DNA of 8,539 nt from CAYQZD01 sp964421875 (GTDB lineage: Bacteria > Electryoneota > Tariuqbacteria > Tariuqbacterales > Tariuqbacteraceae): positions 1-8,539 of the forward strand of contig CAYQZD010000146.1 in NCBI GenBank assembly GCA_964421875.1, given 5' to 3'. This document shows, piece after piece, positions 1 to 6,244 of this stretch. Position 1 is the first letter of the stretch, and each line of letters opens with the position of its first letter. Made by a program: the position numbers and the translations under genes. A model generated the notes under the pieces. It ran no database searches, had not been told where the DNA came from, and saw nothing but the letters and a program-made list of their open reading frames with translations.

Positions 1-2
1 GG

Positions 3-281
3 TATACTCAACACAGCCGCTACAAGGATGAATCCACACGCGCCTTCACGCTTTATGTGAATACGCTCGATGAAGACAAAATCAGAAAGATATGCGATTA
101 CTATTTTGAGAAATACAAAGACCCGAATCGTTATCTTCGAGTCGATATCTTTGACGACCGCAGTTTCACTCCTGACTATACCGATGGAATTGATATCACT
201 AAGTACCAGGAGGAACATCGCATCGCACAGTTCCATTACAATCCGTTCACTGACACCGAGATGTTTGATTTATTGCGATAG
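3..281 (+). CDS. 3' end of an unrecognised protein (partial)
   Basis: The frame is open from the left edge of the window to a TAG stop at 279-281, so this is the last ~92 codons of a gene whose start lies outside. I do not recognise the family. The visible part is hydrophilic and rich in Asp, Tyr and Arg. It has a helix-like stretch (LDEDKIRKICDYYFEKYKD) followed by a strand-like stretch (RYLRVDIFDD), and it ends in FTDTEMFDLLR. No membrane segment, signal peptide or sorting domain is visible. A GTG at 57 could serve as an internal start, but the frame is open and equally protein-like upstream of it, so a 5'-truncated longer gene is the simpler reading. No terminator follows within the next 50 bases. 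Confidence 0.6.
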   Translation, partial: YTQHSRYKDESTRAFTLYVNTLDEDKIRKICDYYFEKYKDPNRYLRVDIFDDRSFTPDYTDGIDITKYQEEHRIAQFHYNPFTDTEMFDLLR

Positions 282-742
282 CGCTTTGAATCCGCATCGG
301 AGGAAGAATCCGCCGCTGATTTAGGGTATGTTTGATTTGGGTATGTATGCAATGGAAAATCTTACCCATAGGCTAATCTTGAAAAAAATAAAAAAATTGT
401 TTTTTAGGCTTGCGTTTTTAATTCAAAATCGTTACATTGGAATTGCTTCAAATCGAAACTTTGAAGTATAAAGGGATTTTGCGTTAAGTTTGACCGATTC
501 ATTTGTACTCAGGGACTCTAAATTTGCCGCTGATGAAAAGTCATTGTTTTATTATGGTTAGTATTCTATTATTTCAGCAGATAGCTGTTGCTTTTTAATA
601 TACTATGGATTTTAGATCGGTTCAGCGTCGGTGCAAATCGCGTCATTCTTGAATCCGTTGGTGAAGATTTCGCATTGAGATAAATAGTAATCGACGAAGA
701 AAAATTGGCAAAATAAATATTCCTTTCTTAGGAGGTTTCGAC
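282..742. other. AT-rich intergenic region
   Basis: This 461-base stretch has no credible gene; the only ATG-started frames I followed in it are 14-15 codons long. It contains a direct repeat GGGTATGT at 324-331 and 339-346, an A/T tract around 380-410, and three exact matches to TAnnTTTG (327-334, 485-492, 519-526). It also contains a TATACT hexamer near 600 with no good -35 partner. It presumably holds the promoter and a long leader for the secreted protein gene at 743. I see no rho-independent terminator for the upstream gene. Confidence 0.5.
460..492 (+). promoter_or_regulatory. Candidate Bacteroidota-type promoter
   Basis: TTTG at 460-463 is followed after 21 bases by TAAGTTTG at 485-492. 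This matches the -33 TTTG / -7 TAnnTTTG promoter consensus known from Bacteroides and Flavobacterium. The T9SS tail of the downstream protein makes such a promoter type plausible here. Start of transcription would be about 500, leaving a leader of roughly 240 bases before the ATG at 743. The match is short and unproven. Confidence 0.3.
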
Positions 743-2872
743 ATGAAACTGTTCTACCGTAGTTCATCGTTGGCGCTGGCGATGGTAGTTGTTTTGGTCA
801 TCTTTGGAGTAACCTCGGCGCAATTCGAATTTCGGTCCGAATCTATGGTGACCGGATCTTTTGAGAATGCGGACGCCGCTAACAACAGACTATACGTTGC
901 CAACGGCCATGGATTTACCATTTTCGATGTCACTGGCAATACACCTGACAGTTTGGGAAGTATCCGTACCGATGGAATATGCCACGACGTGGCTTACAAC
1001 ACGTTCTTGTATGTGGCGGACGGTTTAAACGGATTCCTGGTCTGTATGGTGGTTGTGCCTACAAATCCCCAGATAATGGGCCACGCAGACAATCTCAACG
1101 GTCCGGCAAAGGCTGTGTCTTTCGGCGACAATCGCGCTTTTGTGGCTATGGAGGGTGAAGGAATCGCTTTGATCGATGTCAGTGCGCCGAGCACTCCCAC
1201 CGTGCTCCATCAGCTTGACACTCCCGGACGAGCGGTGGATATCGCCTACGCGGACGGATACGTTTACGTCAGCGACCGGACTTCAGTTCAATCTTACAGT
1301 ATCACCAATGACCAGTTCACATTGGTGGATACGGAAACACCGCAAACCGACGCGTATTACGGACTTACAGTGGTAGGCACCACTTTGTATGTCACCAGCG
1401 GTTCCGGTGGTATCGAGCGTTTCAGCCTGGCCAACGGCGAGATGACATATGTCGGCAGTACGGTGACCGCTAACGCTGTGGACATCACTGCTTTCGGCAA
1501 CAACCTGGCGGTATCCCTTCAGTATAACGGGATTATGGTAATCGACCCTAATGGGGCGGCGCTTGGCGTTTTCCTGAATGTTACTGAAGATATTAAAGGT
1601 ATTGCCACTTTGGGAGACAGAATTTTCCCAATGGAAGGTTACCGCGGATTTGAGGTGGTCGATGGCAGCGTGCCCTCTTCGATGAGCGTGGTGGGCGATT
1701 TCTTGGTGCTGGGCGGTCCCCGCAATGTGGTGCAGGTTGGAGACTTTGCTTATATCGCCAATCATGAGGGCGGTTTGGTGATTATGAACGTCACCGACCC
1801 CACAACTCCTTCGCTGGCGGCTCAGGTTGCCATCACCGGATGGACCTATGACGTGGTGATAGTGGGTAATACGGCGTTTGTCTGCGAATTTTACAGCGGA
1901 CTGTACGCCATCAATATTACCGATCCCACCAATCCCTCGGTGATTGGAACTTATCCTATCGCTGTGCCTGGTTCCAGAGCTTTAGCCACGAATGGGAGCA
2001 GCTATCTGATTTTGGTGCACTATACCAATGGCATCTCCAAATTCGACATCACCACCCCCTCTAACATTCAGCACCTTGGCACCGCCACTACAAACGGCGA
2101 ACCCCGCGATGTGGACTTGAATGTGGGTATAGACAACGCCTATGTCGCCGACTATGACGGCGGCGCCGACATCTATGATGTCAGCGGTAATACTCCAAGT
2201 TTGGTCGGTTCCTACGCCACTACCTTATGCCGTGCCGTGGGCTTCATCGACCGCACATTATTTGCCGGCAGCGAGTCCGGGCAATTAGACATTGTCGATA
2301 TAACGACCCCTGCCACTCCCGCACTGATTCAGGATTATCAAGCTATGGGCGACATCAATGGATTGGAAGTCGGCGAGGCTGATATGCGGGATAAGGTCTT
2401 CCTCTGCATCTGGGAAGGCGGCGTTGAGGCGGTGGACGTCCAAGACCCGTCAACACCTTTCCAGGACAATTACTTTGACACGCACGGTTTGGGTAAAGCC
2501 TGTTTCTATGACATTACCACTCAGAATCTTTACCTGGCTGATTCCTATGAATTCTACATTTTCCACTTCGTGGGCGAGGTGAAGGAACTTCCTCACAACA
2601 ATCTGCCGCTCACATTCGAGTTGCAGCAGAATTTCCCCAATCCCTTCAACCCCAGCACAAATCTGGTATTCAGCCTGGATGAGCCTGGCCAGGTTACACT
2701 TGCGGTATTCGATATCAACGGCCGCGAGGTTGCGCGATTATTCGAAGGCTATCAGTCTGCGGGCAGGTATCAAGCCACATTCGACGCTGCAAATCTGCCC
2801 AGCGGCGTTTACTACGCCCGGCTGATTGCCGAACATACCAGCCAGACCTGCAAGATGTTGCTGCTGAAGTAG
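743..2872 (+). CDS. Secreted LVIVD-repeat beta-propeller protein with T9SS type A sorting domain
   Basis: This 709-residue protein starts with a Sec signal peptide: K2 and R6, a hydrophobic core at about 10-23, and probable cleavage after TSA at 26. Residues ~45-600 are a tandem array of ~40-45-residue units of LVIVD type (PF08309). Each unit has a YVA-like strand, then a strand ending in IDV, IDP or MNV followed by a D-P-T-x-P turn (for example NVTDPTTPS, NITDPTNPS, DITTPATPA). Such arrays fold as beta-propellers. Residues ~621-709 form a Por secretion/T9SS type A sorting domain (NFPNPFNPST, then DINGREVARL, then LPSGVYYARL), which routes proteins across the outer membrane in FCB-group bacteria. 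The product is inferred to be released or surface-bound; ligand unknown. The ATG is fixed by a perfect AGGAGG at 730-735, 7 bases upstream. It is a single-gene unit ending at a strong terminator and convergent with dapF. Confidence 0.9.
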   Translation: MKLFYRSSSLALAMVVVLVIFGVTSAQFEFRSESMVTGSFENADAANNRLYVANGHGFTIFDVTGNTPDSLGSIRTDGICHDVAYNTFLYVADGLNGFLVCMVVVPTNPQIMGHADNLNGPAKAVSFGDNRAFVAMEGEGIALIDVSAPSTPTVLHQLDTPGRAVDIAYADGYVYVSDRTSVQSYSITNDQFTLVDTETPQTDAYYGLTVVGTTLYVTSGSGGIERFSLANGEMTYVGSTVTANAVDITAFGNNLAVSLQYNGIMVIDPNGAALGVFLNVTEDIKGIATLGDRIFPMEGYRGFEVVDGSVPSSMSVVGDFLVLGGPRNVVQVGDFAYIANHEGGLVIMNVTDPTTPSLAAQVAITGWTYDVVIVGNTAFVCEFYSGLYAINITDPTNPSVIGTYPIAVPGSRALATNGSSYLILVHYTNGISKFDITTPSNIQHLGTATTNGEPRDVDLNVGIDNAYVADYDGGADIYDVSGNTPSLVGSYATTLCRAVGFIDRTLFAGSESGQLDIVDITTPATPALIQDYQAMGDINGLEVGEADMRDKVFLCIWEGGVEAVDVQDPSTPFQDNYFDTHGLGKACFYDITTQNLYLADSYEFYIFHFVGEVKELPHNNLPLTFELQQNFPNPFNPSTNLVFSLDEPGQVTLAVFDINGREVARLFEGYQSAGRYQATFDAANLPSGVYYARLIAEHTSQTCKMLLLK

Positions 2873-2890
2873 ATAATAGTTCGACTAGAC

Positions 2891-2919
2891 AAAAAAGCCC
2901 CGATTATCGGGGCTTTTTT
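2891..2919. terminator. Bidirectional rho-independent terminator
   Basis: A perfect inverted repeat has arms at 2891-2903 and 2907-2919. It consists of a GC stem (GCCCCGA/TCGGGGC) flanked by A6 and T6 and a 3-base loop. The T-run serves the secreted protein gene on the plus strand, and the A-run becomes a U-tract for dapF on the minus strand. It lies 18 bases after the plus-strand stop and 46 bases beyond the dapF stop. Confidence 0.93.
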
Positions 2920-2965
2920 AATTTCGGGATTGTCTAAGCTTAATCAGTAATTGCCGGCTGCTTTT

Positions 2966-3811
2966 TCAGACTGGTTGCAGGTCGATGTTTCCCTCAAAGA
3001 CTTTTTTTGCTTCGCCCTCCAGGATGACTTCTTTATAATCCTTGATAACAGTCACAATCAGGCTTCCTCCCAAAAGTTCTACCGTATAAGGGAAATTGAA
3101 TTTCAACCTTCCGGTCTTTATCCCAGCCGCTACAGTGGCGCAGGCTCCGCTGCCGCAGGCTTCGGTGATCCCCGCTCCCCTCTCATAGACCACAACCCGA
3201 AGAGTTTCCGCATCCTTGATTTCCACGAATTCCACATTCGTTCTGCTGGGGAAAAATTCAGCGCGTTCGATGATGGGGCCCCATTCCAAGGCTTGCCCCA
3301 CATCGAAAGGTTCGAAGATGACACAGTGGGGATTGCCCATCGACACCACCGTCGATTCGAAGGACCGGCCCTCAAATTCCAGGCTGCAATCGACACATTC
3401 CCCTTCGCCCACCATCGGTATCCTGCTCCGTTCGAAAATCGGAGCCGGCATCCAAACTTTCACCCTGTCATCATCCAAGATTTCCACTTGGTGATTTCCA
3501 GCCAGGGTTTCGATGCTGAAACGCCGTTTGTTTGTGAGTTTGAGGGAAGCGATAAACAGAGTTAGACAACGGAGTCCGTTACCCGATAGCTCCGCTTCGA
3601 ATCCGTCAGGATTGTATAGTTTCATCCCGAAATCGGCGGTTTGGGATGGTTTTAAGATGATGATTCCATCCGCGCCGATTCCGTATTTTGCGCGGCACAA
3701 CCGGGATATATTCTCCGGATTGAATAAATCGTTATACTCTGGTTTCTTCCCCAACGAATTGAAGATGATAAAATCATTGCCCAAAGCCTGGAATTTCTGG
3801 AATTCTACCAA
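2966..3811 (-). CDS. dapF: Diaminopimelate epimerase (DapF), first catalytic Cys replaced by Ser
   Basis: DapF interconverts LL- and meso-diaminopimelate in the cytoplasm, the step that feeds peptidoglycan and lysine synthesis. The 281-residue length fits the family (274 in E. coli). Family landmarks appear in order: FQALGNDFIIF near the N-terminus, YGIGADGI (43-50), YNPDGFEAE (66-74), SGNGLRC (76-82), MGNPHCV (158-164), ERGAGITEACGSGAC (210-224), and a GGSL...EGEA..VFEG end. The enzyme uses two cysteines as acid and base. The second is present (Cys219 in ACGSG), but the first, normally in CGNG, is Ser76, encoded by TCG. The start is TTG at 3809-3811, chosen because AGGAGG lies 5 bases upstream and the family's N-terminus begins here. 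It could be a Ser-variant epimerase, a sister family acting on another amino acid, or an impaired enzyme; family assignment itself is firm. Confidence 0.93.
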   Translation of the reverse strand: MVEFQKFQALGNDFIIFNSLGKKPEYNDLFNPENISRLCRAKYGIGADGIIILKPSQTADFGMKLYNPDGFEAELSGNGLRCLTLFIASLKLTNKRRFSIETLAGNHQVEILDDDRVKVWMPAPIFERSRIPMVGEGECVDCSLEFEGRSFESTVVSMGNPHCVIFEPFDVGQALEWGPIIERAEFFPSRTNVEFVEIKDAETLRVVVYERGAGITEACGSGACATVAAGIKTGRLKFNFPYTVELLGGSLIVTVIKDYKEVILEGEAKKVFEGNIDLQPV

Positions 3812-3816
3812 ACAAT

Positions 3817-3822
3817 CCTCCT
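3817..3822 (-). promoter_or_regulatory. Ribosome binding site fixing the TTG start of dapF
   Basis: On the minus strand a perfect AGGAGG stands 5 bases before the TTG at 3811-3809. No ATG or GTG is available at the position where DapF proteins begin, so this site decides the start. Confidence 0.85.
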
Positions 3823-3862
3823 AGGTGGCTGAGATTCTTAATTACATGCCCTTAATCTACAG

Positions 3863-3904
3863 ATTATAGACTGCAGGTAAATTTAACACATATTTCAGAT
3901 TATA
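3863..3904 (-). promoter_or_regulatory. Candidate -10 elements upstream of dapF
   Basis: Reading the minus strand, two exact TATAAT hexamers occur, at 3904-3899 and 3868-3863. Both sit inside a repeated AGATTATA on the plus strand. Neither has a convincing TTGACA-like hexamer 16-18 bases upstream. They would give dapF leaders of about 45 to 80 bases. Position and hexamer identity are the only support. Confidence 0.35.
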
Positions 3905-3986
3905 TCAAATTCGACATAGCGAAGAATATTTAGGTAAGACAACCATGAAAACTCACAACACCCCTGATTAGAAAGAATAATTATTT

Positions 3987-4016
3987 AAACCACAATAACA
4001 TAAGTGCGGTTTTTTT
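3987..4016 (+). terminator. Weak terminator-like hairpin upstream of the kdsC promoter
   Basis: AAACCAC at 3987-3993 can pair imperfectly with GTGCGGTTT at 4004-4012 (one bulged base, 10-base loop), followed by a run of seven T's ending at 4016. The stem is short and A/U-rich outside the CC/GG core. No plus-strand gene ends just upstream, so its role is unclear; it could insulate the operon from stray transcription. Confidence 0.3.
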
Positions 4017-4049
4017 CTAGGAGGCCCGGGCAAAATATTAAGTTTTCTA

Positions 4050-4078
4050 TTGACTTTCTTTAAAAAGTTCCCTATCTT
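4050..4078 (+). promoter_or_regulatory. Sigma-70-type promoter of the kds-lpt operon
   Basis: TTGACT (4050-4055) and TATCTT (4073-4078) are separated by exactly 17 bases, five and four matches out of six to the -35 and -10 consensus. Initiation near 4085 would give a leader of about 100 bases before kdsC. This is the best promoter-like sequence upstream of the five-gene operon. Confidence 0.65.
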
Positions 4079-4182
4079 ATATGTTGCAATTTTCATACCT
4101 TTTGTTCAGCGACTATTGCCGCGGATTCATCGCATTCTTCTTCCGAAAAGTCTATTAGAGATAACTCAGGGTAACAAAAACA

Positions 4183-4710
4183 GTGCAGGACAAATTAGGC
4201 TCCATCAGATGGATTTTAATGGATGTCGATGGAGTCTTAACCGACGGTCGATTTATCTATTTGGATGATGGCAGGCAGGCCAAATCTTTCGATGTGAAGG
4301 ATGGTTTCGCCATACGACTGGCTTCACGATATGGTCTTAAGTTCGGTATAATCACCGGCAAGATGTCAGCCAATGTTGACCGCAGGGCTGAAGAACTTGA
4401 TATCGAAGAAGTGCATCAGGGATATTTCGACAAACTGAATGTTTATAAAAAGATTAAAGAAAAGCACGGTCTCACAGATATTGAGATCGCTTTTATCGGC
4501 GACGACCTCTTCGACCTGGGAGTGTTGAAGGCGGTCGGTTTTTCCGCCTGTCCGGTGGACGCAGTACCGGAAGTTATTTCCGAGGTCGATTATGTGACTA
4601 AACGCAAGGGTGGACGGGGGGCGGTCCGAGAAATCATTGAGATGGTTTTGAAGGCTCAGGGCAAGTGGGAGGAAATTGTAGAGAAATTCAAGCAAGGTGA
4701 TGAAAAGTGA
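4183..4710 (+). CDS. kdsC: 3-deoxy-D-manno-octulosonate 8-phosphate phosphatase (KdsC, HAD family)
   Basis: KdsC hydrolyses Kdo 8-phosphate to Kdo and phosphate in the cytoplasm, the last step before Kdo is activated for the LPS core. The 175-residue protein is a capless HAD phosphatase of the usual KdsC size and has all four motifs. Motif I is DVDGVLTDG with nucleophile Asp14 and Asp16; motif II is GIITGK with Thr58; motif III is Lys84 in GYFDK; motif IV is GDDLFD at 106-111. The C-terminal KGGRGAVRE (142-150) is also typical of KdsC. The start is GTG at 4183; an in-frame TAA at 4162 leaves no earlier ATG, GTG or TTG, although the ribosome site (CAGGG) is poor. It is the first gene of the operon and its TGA overlaps the GTG of kdsD, suggesting coupled translation. 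Assignment is firm because kdsD follows. Confidence 0.93.
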   Translation: MQDKLGSIRWILMDVDGVLTDGRFIYLDDGRQAKSFDVKDGFAIRLASRYGLKFGIITGKMSANVDRRAEELDIEEVHQGYFDKLNVYKKIKEKHGLTDIEIAFIGDDLFDLGVLKAVGFSACPVDAVPEVISEVDYVTKRKGGRGAVREIIEMVLKAQGKWEEIVEKFKQGDEK

Positions 4711-5666
4711 GCCTCAAGGATATTAGGAAAGTTTTTAAGACGGAATTGGATGCGCTGAAGACTCTGGAAGCGCGGATAGATGGTTCCTTTCTTCGGGCGC
4801 TGGACCTGCTGGAAAACTGCCGAGGACGGGTGGTTCTCACCGGCATCGGCAAATCCGGGATAATCGCTCACAAAATTTCCGCCACTTTCTCTTCCACCGG
4901 AACGCCATCGGTGTATCTTAACGCCGCTGAAGCTATCCATGGCGATCTCGGCTTTGTGCAGAGGGGGGATTTGGTGATTATGGTATCCCGCAGCGGCAGC
5001 ACCGATGAAGTGCACATCATACTCTCCCAGGTCAAGCTTTTAGGTGTTCCCGTCATTGGAATCCTGGGTAACGTTAATTCCACCTTAGCGGAAAAATGTG
5101 ACATAGCGCTGGATGCTTCGGTGAAGGAGGAGGCTTGCCCTTTCGACCTGGCGCCCACTGCCAGCACTACGGCGGCGCTGGTGGTCGGCGACGCACTGGC
5201 GGTGGCGCTTTTGAAGCGAAAAGGATTTCAGCAGAGCGATTTCGCTTTCCTCCACCCCGGCGGGAGTCTGGGGAAGCGGCTCACTGTCACCATCGCCGAT
5301 ATTATGCACACCGGCGCGGATATTCCTGTAGTATCCGAAGAAGCCAAGCTGCAGAACGTCATCGTTGAAATGACCTCAAAGATGTTGGGAGTGACCTGCG
5401 TGTCGGATGCCGAGGGGAAGCTTTCAGGCATCATTACCGACGGCGACCTCCGGCGCCTGCTGAAGAAGACCACCGAACTCAACGGCGTCAGCGCAATGGA
5501 TATAATGACCACCAATCCCAAGACTATCCGGGGGGACGCTTTAGCCACTCGAGGCATAAATTTTATGGAGAAGTACAGTATTACTCAGCTTGTGGTGACC
5601 GACGGTGAAGGCCATATTCAAGGGATAGTCCACCTCCACGACCTCATACGGGCCGGGATTACATAG
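4707..5666 (+). CDS. kdsD: D-arabinose 5-phosphate isomerase (KdsD/KpsF family)
   Basis: KdsD converts ribulose 5-phosphate to arabinose 5-phosphate, the first committed precursor of Kdo. The 319-residue protein (328 in E. coli) has an N-terminal SIS sugar-isomerase domain at ~1-190. That domain contains TGIGKSG (45-51), AEAIHGDLG (74-82), SRSGSTDE (94-101) and FLHPGGSLGKR (181-191), the last with the conserved histidine. Two CBS domains follow: ~197-255 (DIMHTGADIP ... GIITDGDLRR) and ~264-319 (DIMTTNPKTI ... GIVHLHDLIR). The GTG start at 4707 shares GTGA with the kdsC stop, and AAGGTGAT just upstream may act as the ribosome site. A capsule-type KpsF cannot be told apart from KdsD by sequence alone, but the kdsC and lpt neighbours favour the LPS role. 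All landmark motifs look intact. Confidence 0.94.
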   Translation: MSLKDIRKVFKTELDALKTLEARIDGSFLRALDLLENCRGRVVLTGIGKSGIIAHKISATFSSTGTPSVYLNAAEAIHGDLGFVQRGDLVIMVSRSGSTDEVHIILSQVKLLGVPVIGILGNVNSTLAEKCDIALDASVKEEACPFDLAPTASTTAALVVGDALAVALLKRKGFQQSDFAFLHPGGSLGKRLTVTIADIMHTGADIPVVSEEAKLQNVIVEMTSKMLGVTCVSDAEGKLSGIITDGDLRRLLKKTTELNGVSAMDIMTTNPKTIRGDALATRGINFMEKYSITQLVVTDGEGHIQGIVHLHDLIRAGIT

Positions 5667-5691
5667 TTATTGATATTCGTCATTGAGAGCG

Positions 5692-6228
5692 ATGCGCTAC
5701 AGCATATTTTTATTGATATTGATATTTTGTGCTTTCTCGCTGCCGGGATGCCAGGACACTGCTGAAAGCTGGGGAACCGATGAGACCGTGATGGAGGCGC
5801 CCGACCAGGAACTCTGGGACGCGGAGATTTTTTTTACCAAGAACGACCGGATTTCCAGTGTGCTGCGGGCTGAATACCTTGCGGTTTATGAAAAACAGGG
5901 CTTGACCATCGCGGATTCCTCTTTCCGGCTCGATATGTTCAACAGTCGGGGTGAACATACCTCGGTGATAACCGCCGATTCCGGGGTGGTGCAGGGGGAG
6001 GAGACGCTGATGGCTTTTGGGGGTGTGGTGGTGGTAACCGACAGCGGGATGGTGTTGGAGACGGAACGGCTCAAATGGGACCGTCGGCTGCGAAGGATCA
6101 TCTCTGATACGGCTGTGACACTCACCTCTGAAACCGACACGCTTTACGGGGATGGATTGGTGTCGGACGAAACGATGGAGAATTGGGAAATTACCAATCC
6201 CCGGGGCAAAACCTTACGGGAGCTATAA
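5692..6228 (+). CDS. lptC: LPS export protein LptC, predicted lipoprotein form
   Basis: LptC is the membrane-anchored periplasmic partner that receives LPS from the LptB2FG transporter and passes it to LptA. This 178-residue protein has a hydrophobic N-terminus (5-17) ending in the lipobox-like LPGC with Cys20, so it is probably lipid-anchored instead of held by the transmembrane helix of E. coli LptC. After a short linker come beta-rich repeats of the OstA/LptC jelly-roll type: SSFRLDMFNSRGE, ITADSGVV, FGGVVVVTDSGMVLETERLKWD, and YGDGLVSDETM. The ATG at 5692 follows a GAGAG only 2 bases away. A TTG at 5683 in the same frame would add three residues (M-R-A) and has no better ribosome site, so the exact start is uncertain. 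It lies 25 bases after kdsD. Family identity rests on the pattern and position between kdsD and the lptA-like gene. Confidence 0.85.
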   Translation: MRYSIFLLILIFCAFSLPGCQDTAESWGTDETVMEAPDQELWDAEIFFTKNDRISSVLRAEYLAVYEKQGLTIADSSFRLDMFNSRGEHTSVITADSGVVQGEETLMAFGGVVVVTDSGMVLETERLKWDRRLRRIISDTAVTLTSETDTLYGDGLVSDETMENWEITNPRGKTLREL

Positions 6229-6234
6229 AACGGC

Positions 6235-6240
6235 AAGGAG
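6235..6240 (+). promoter_or_regulatory. Ribosome binding site fixing the GTG start of the lptA-like gene
   Basis: AAGGAG ends 4 bases before GTG 6245. Starting here gives a clean signal peptide and a 16-base gap from lptC. The longer frame opening upstream (from 6152) would overlap lptC by 77 bases and put about 31 hydrophilic residues ahead of the signal. Confidence 0.75.
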
Positions 6241-6244
6241 CATC

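Larger units (their letters stand above)
3812..4182. other. Divergent intergenic region between dapF and kdsC
   Basis: This AT-rich 371-base gap carries control elements for both directions. In plus order it contains the dapF ribosome site, the two minus-strand TATAAT boxes, and an 8-codon frame MKTHNTPD (3945-3971) with a weak AGGT site. A weak T-tailed hairpin (3987-4016), an AGGAGG at 4019-4024 with no start codon after it, a GCCCGGGC palindrome (4024-4031) and the sigma-70 promoter at 4050-4078 follow. No full-length gene is visible on either strand. Confidence 0.5.

Noticed and set aside
298..315. Hairpin as terminator for the gene ending at 281
   Set aside because: The 7-base stem has a mismatch and no T-run follows it.
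324..346. GGGTATGT direct repeat as a mobile-element or regulator site
   Set aside because: Only two 8-base copies, no inverted symmetry, no further copies seen; not enough to call an operator or insertion scar.
1283..1765. 160-codon minus-strand frame inside the secreted protein gene
   Set aside because: Antisense to a gene with clear repeats and sorting domain; its His-rich, repeat-derived sequence follows from the opposite strand.
2951..3565. Long plus-strand frame of 204 codons opposite dapF
   Set aside because: It lies entirely antisense to a well-conserved dapF, has no ribosome site and no recognisable domain; it is a shadow of dapF codon structure.
6152..6244. Longer N-terminus for the lptA-like protein
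   Set aside because: It would overlap lptC by 77 bases, places hydrophilic residues before the signal peptide, and ignores the AAGGAG before GTG 6245.
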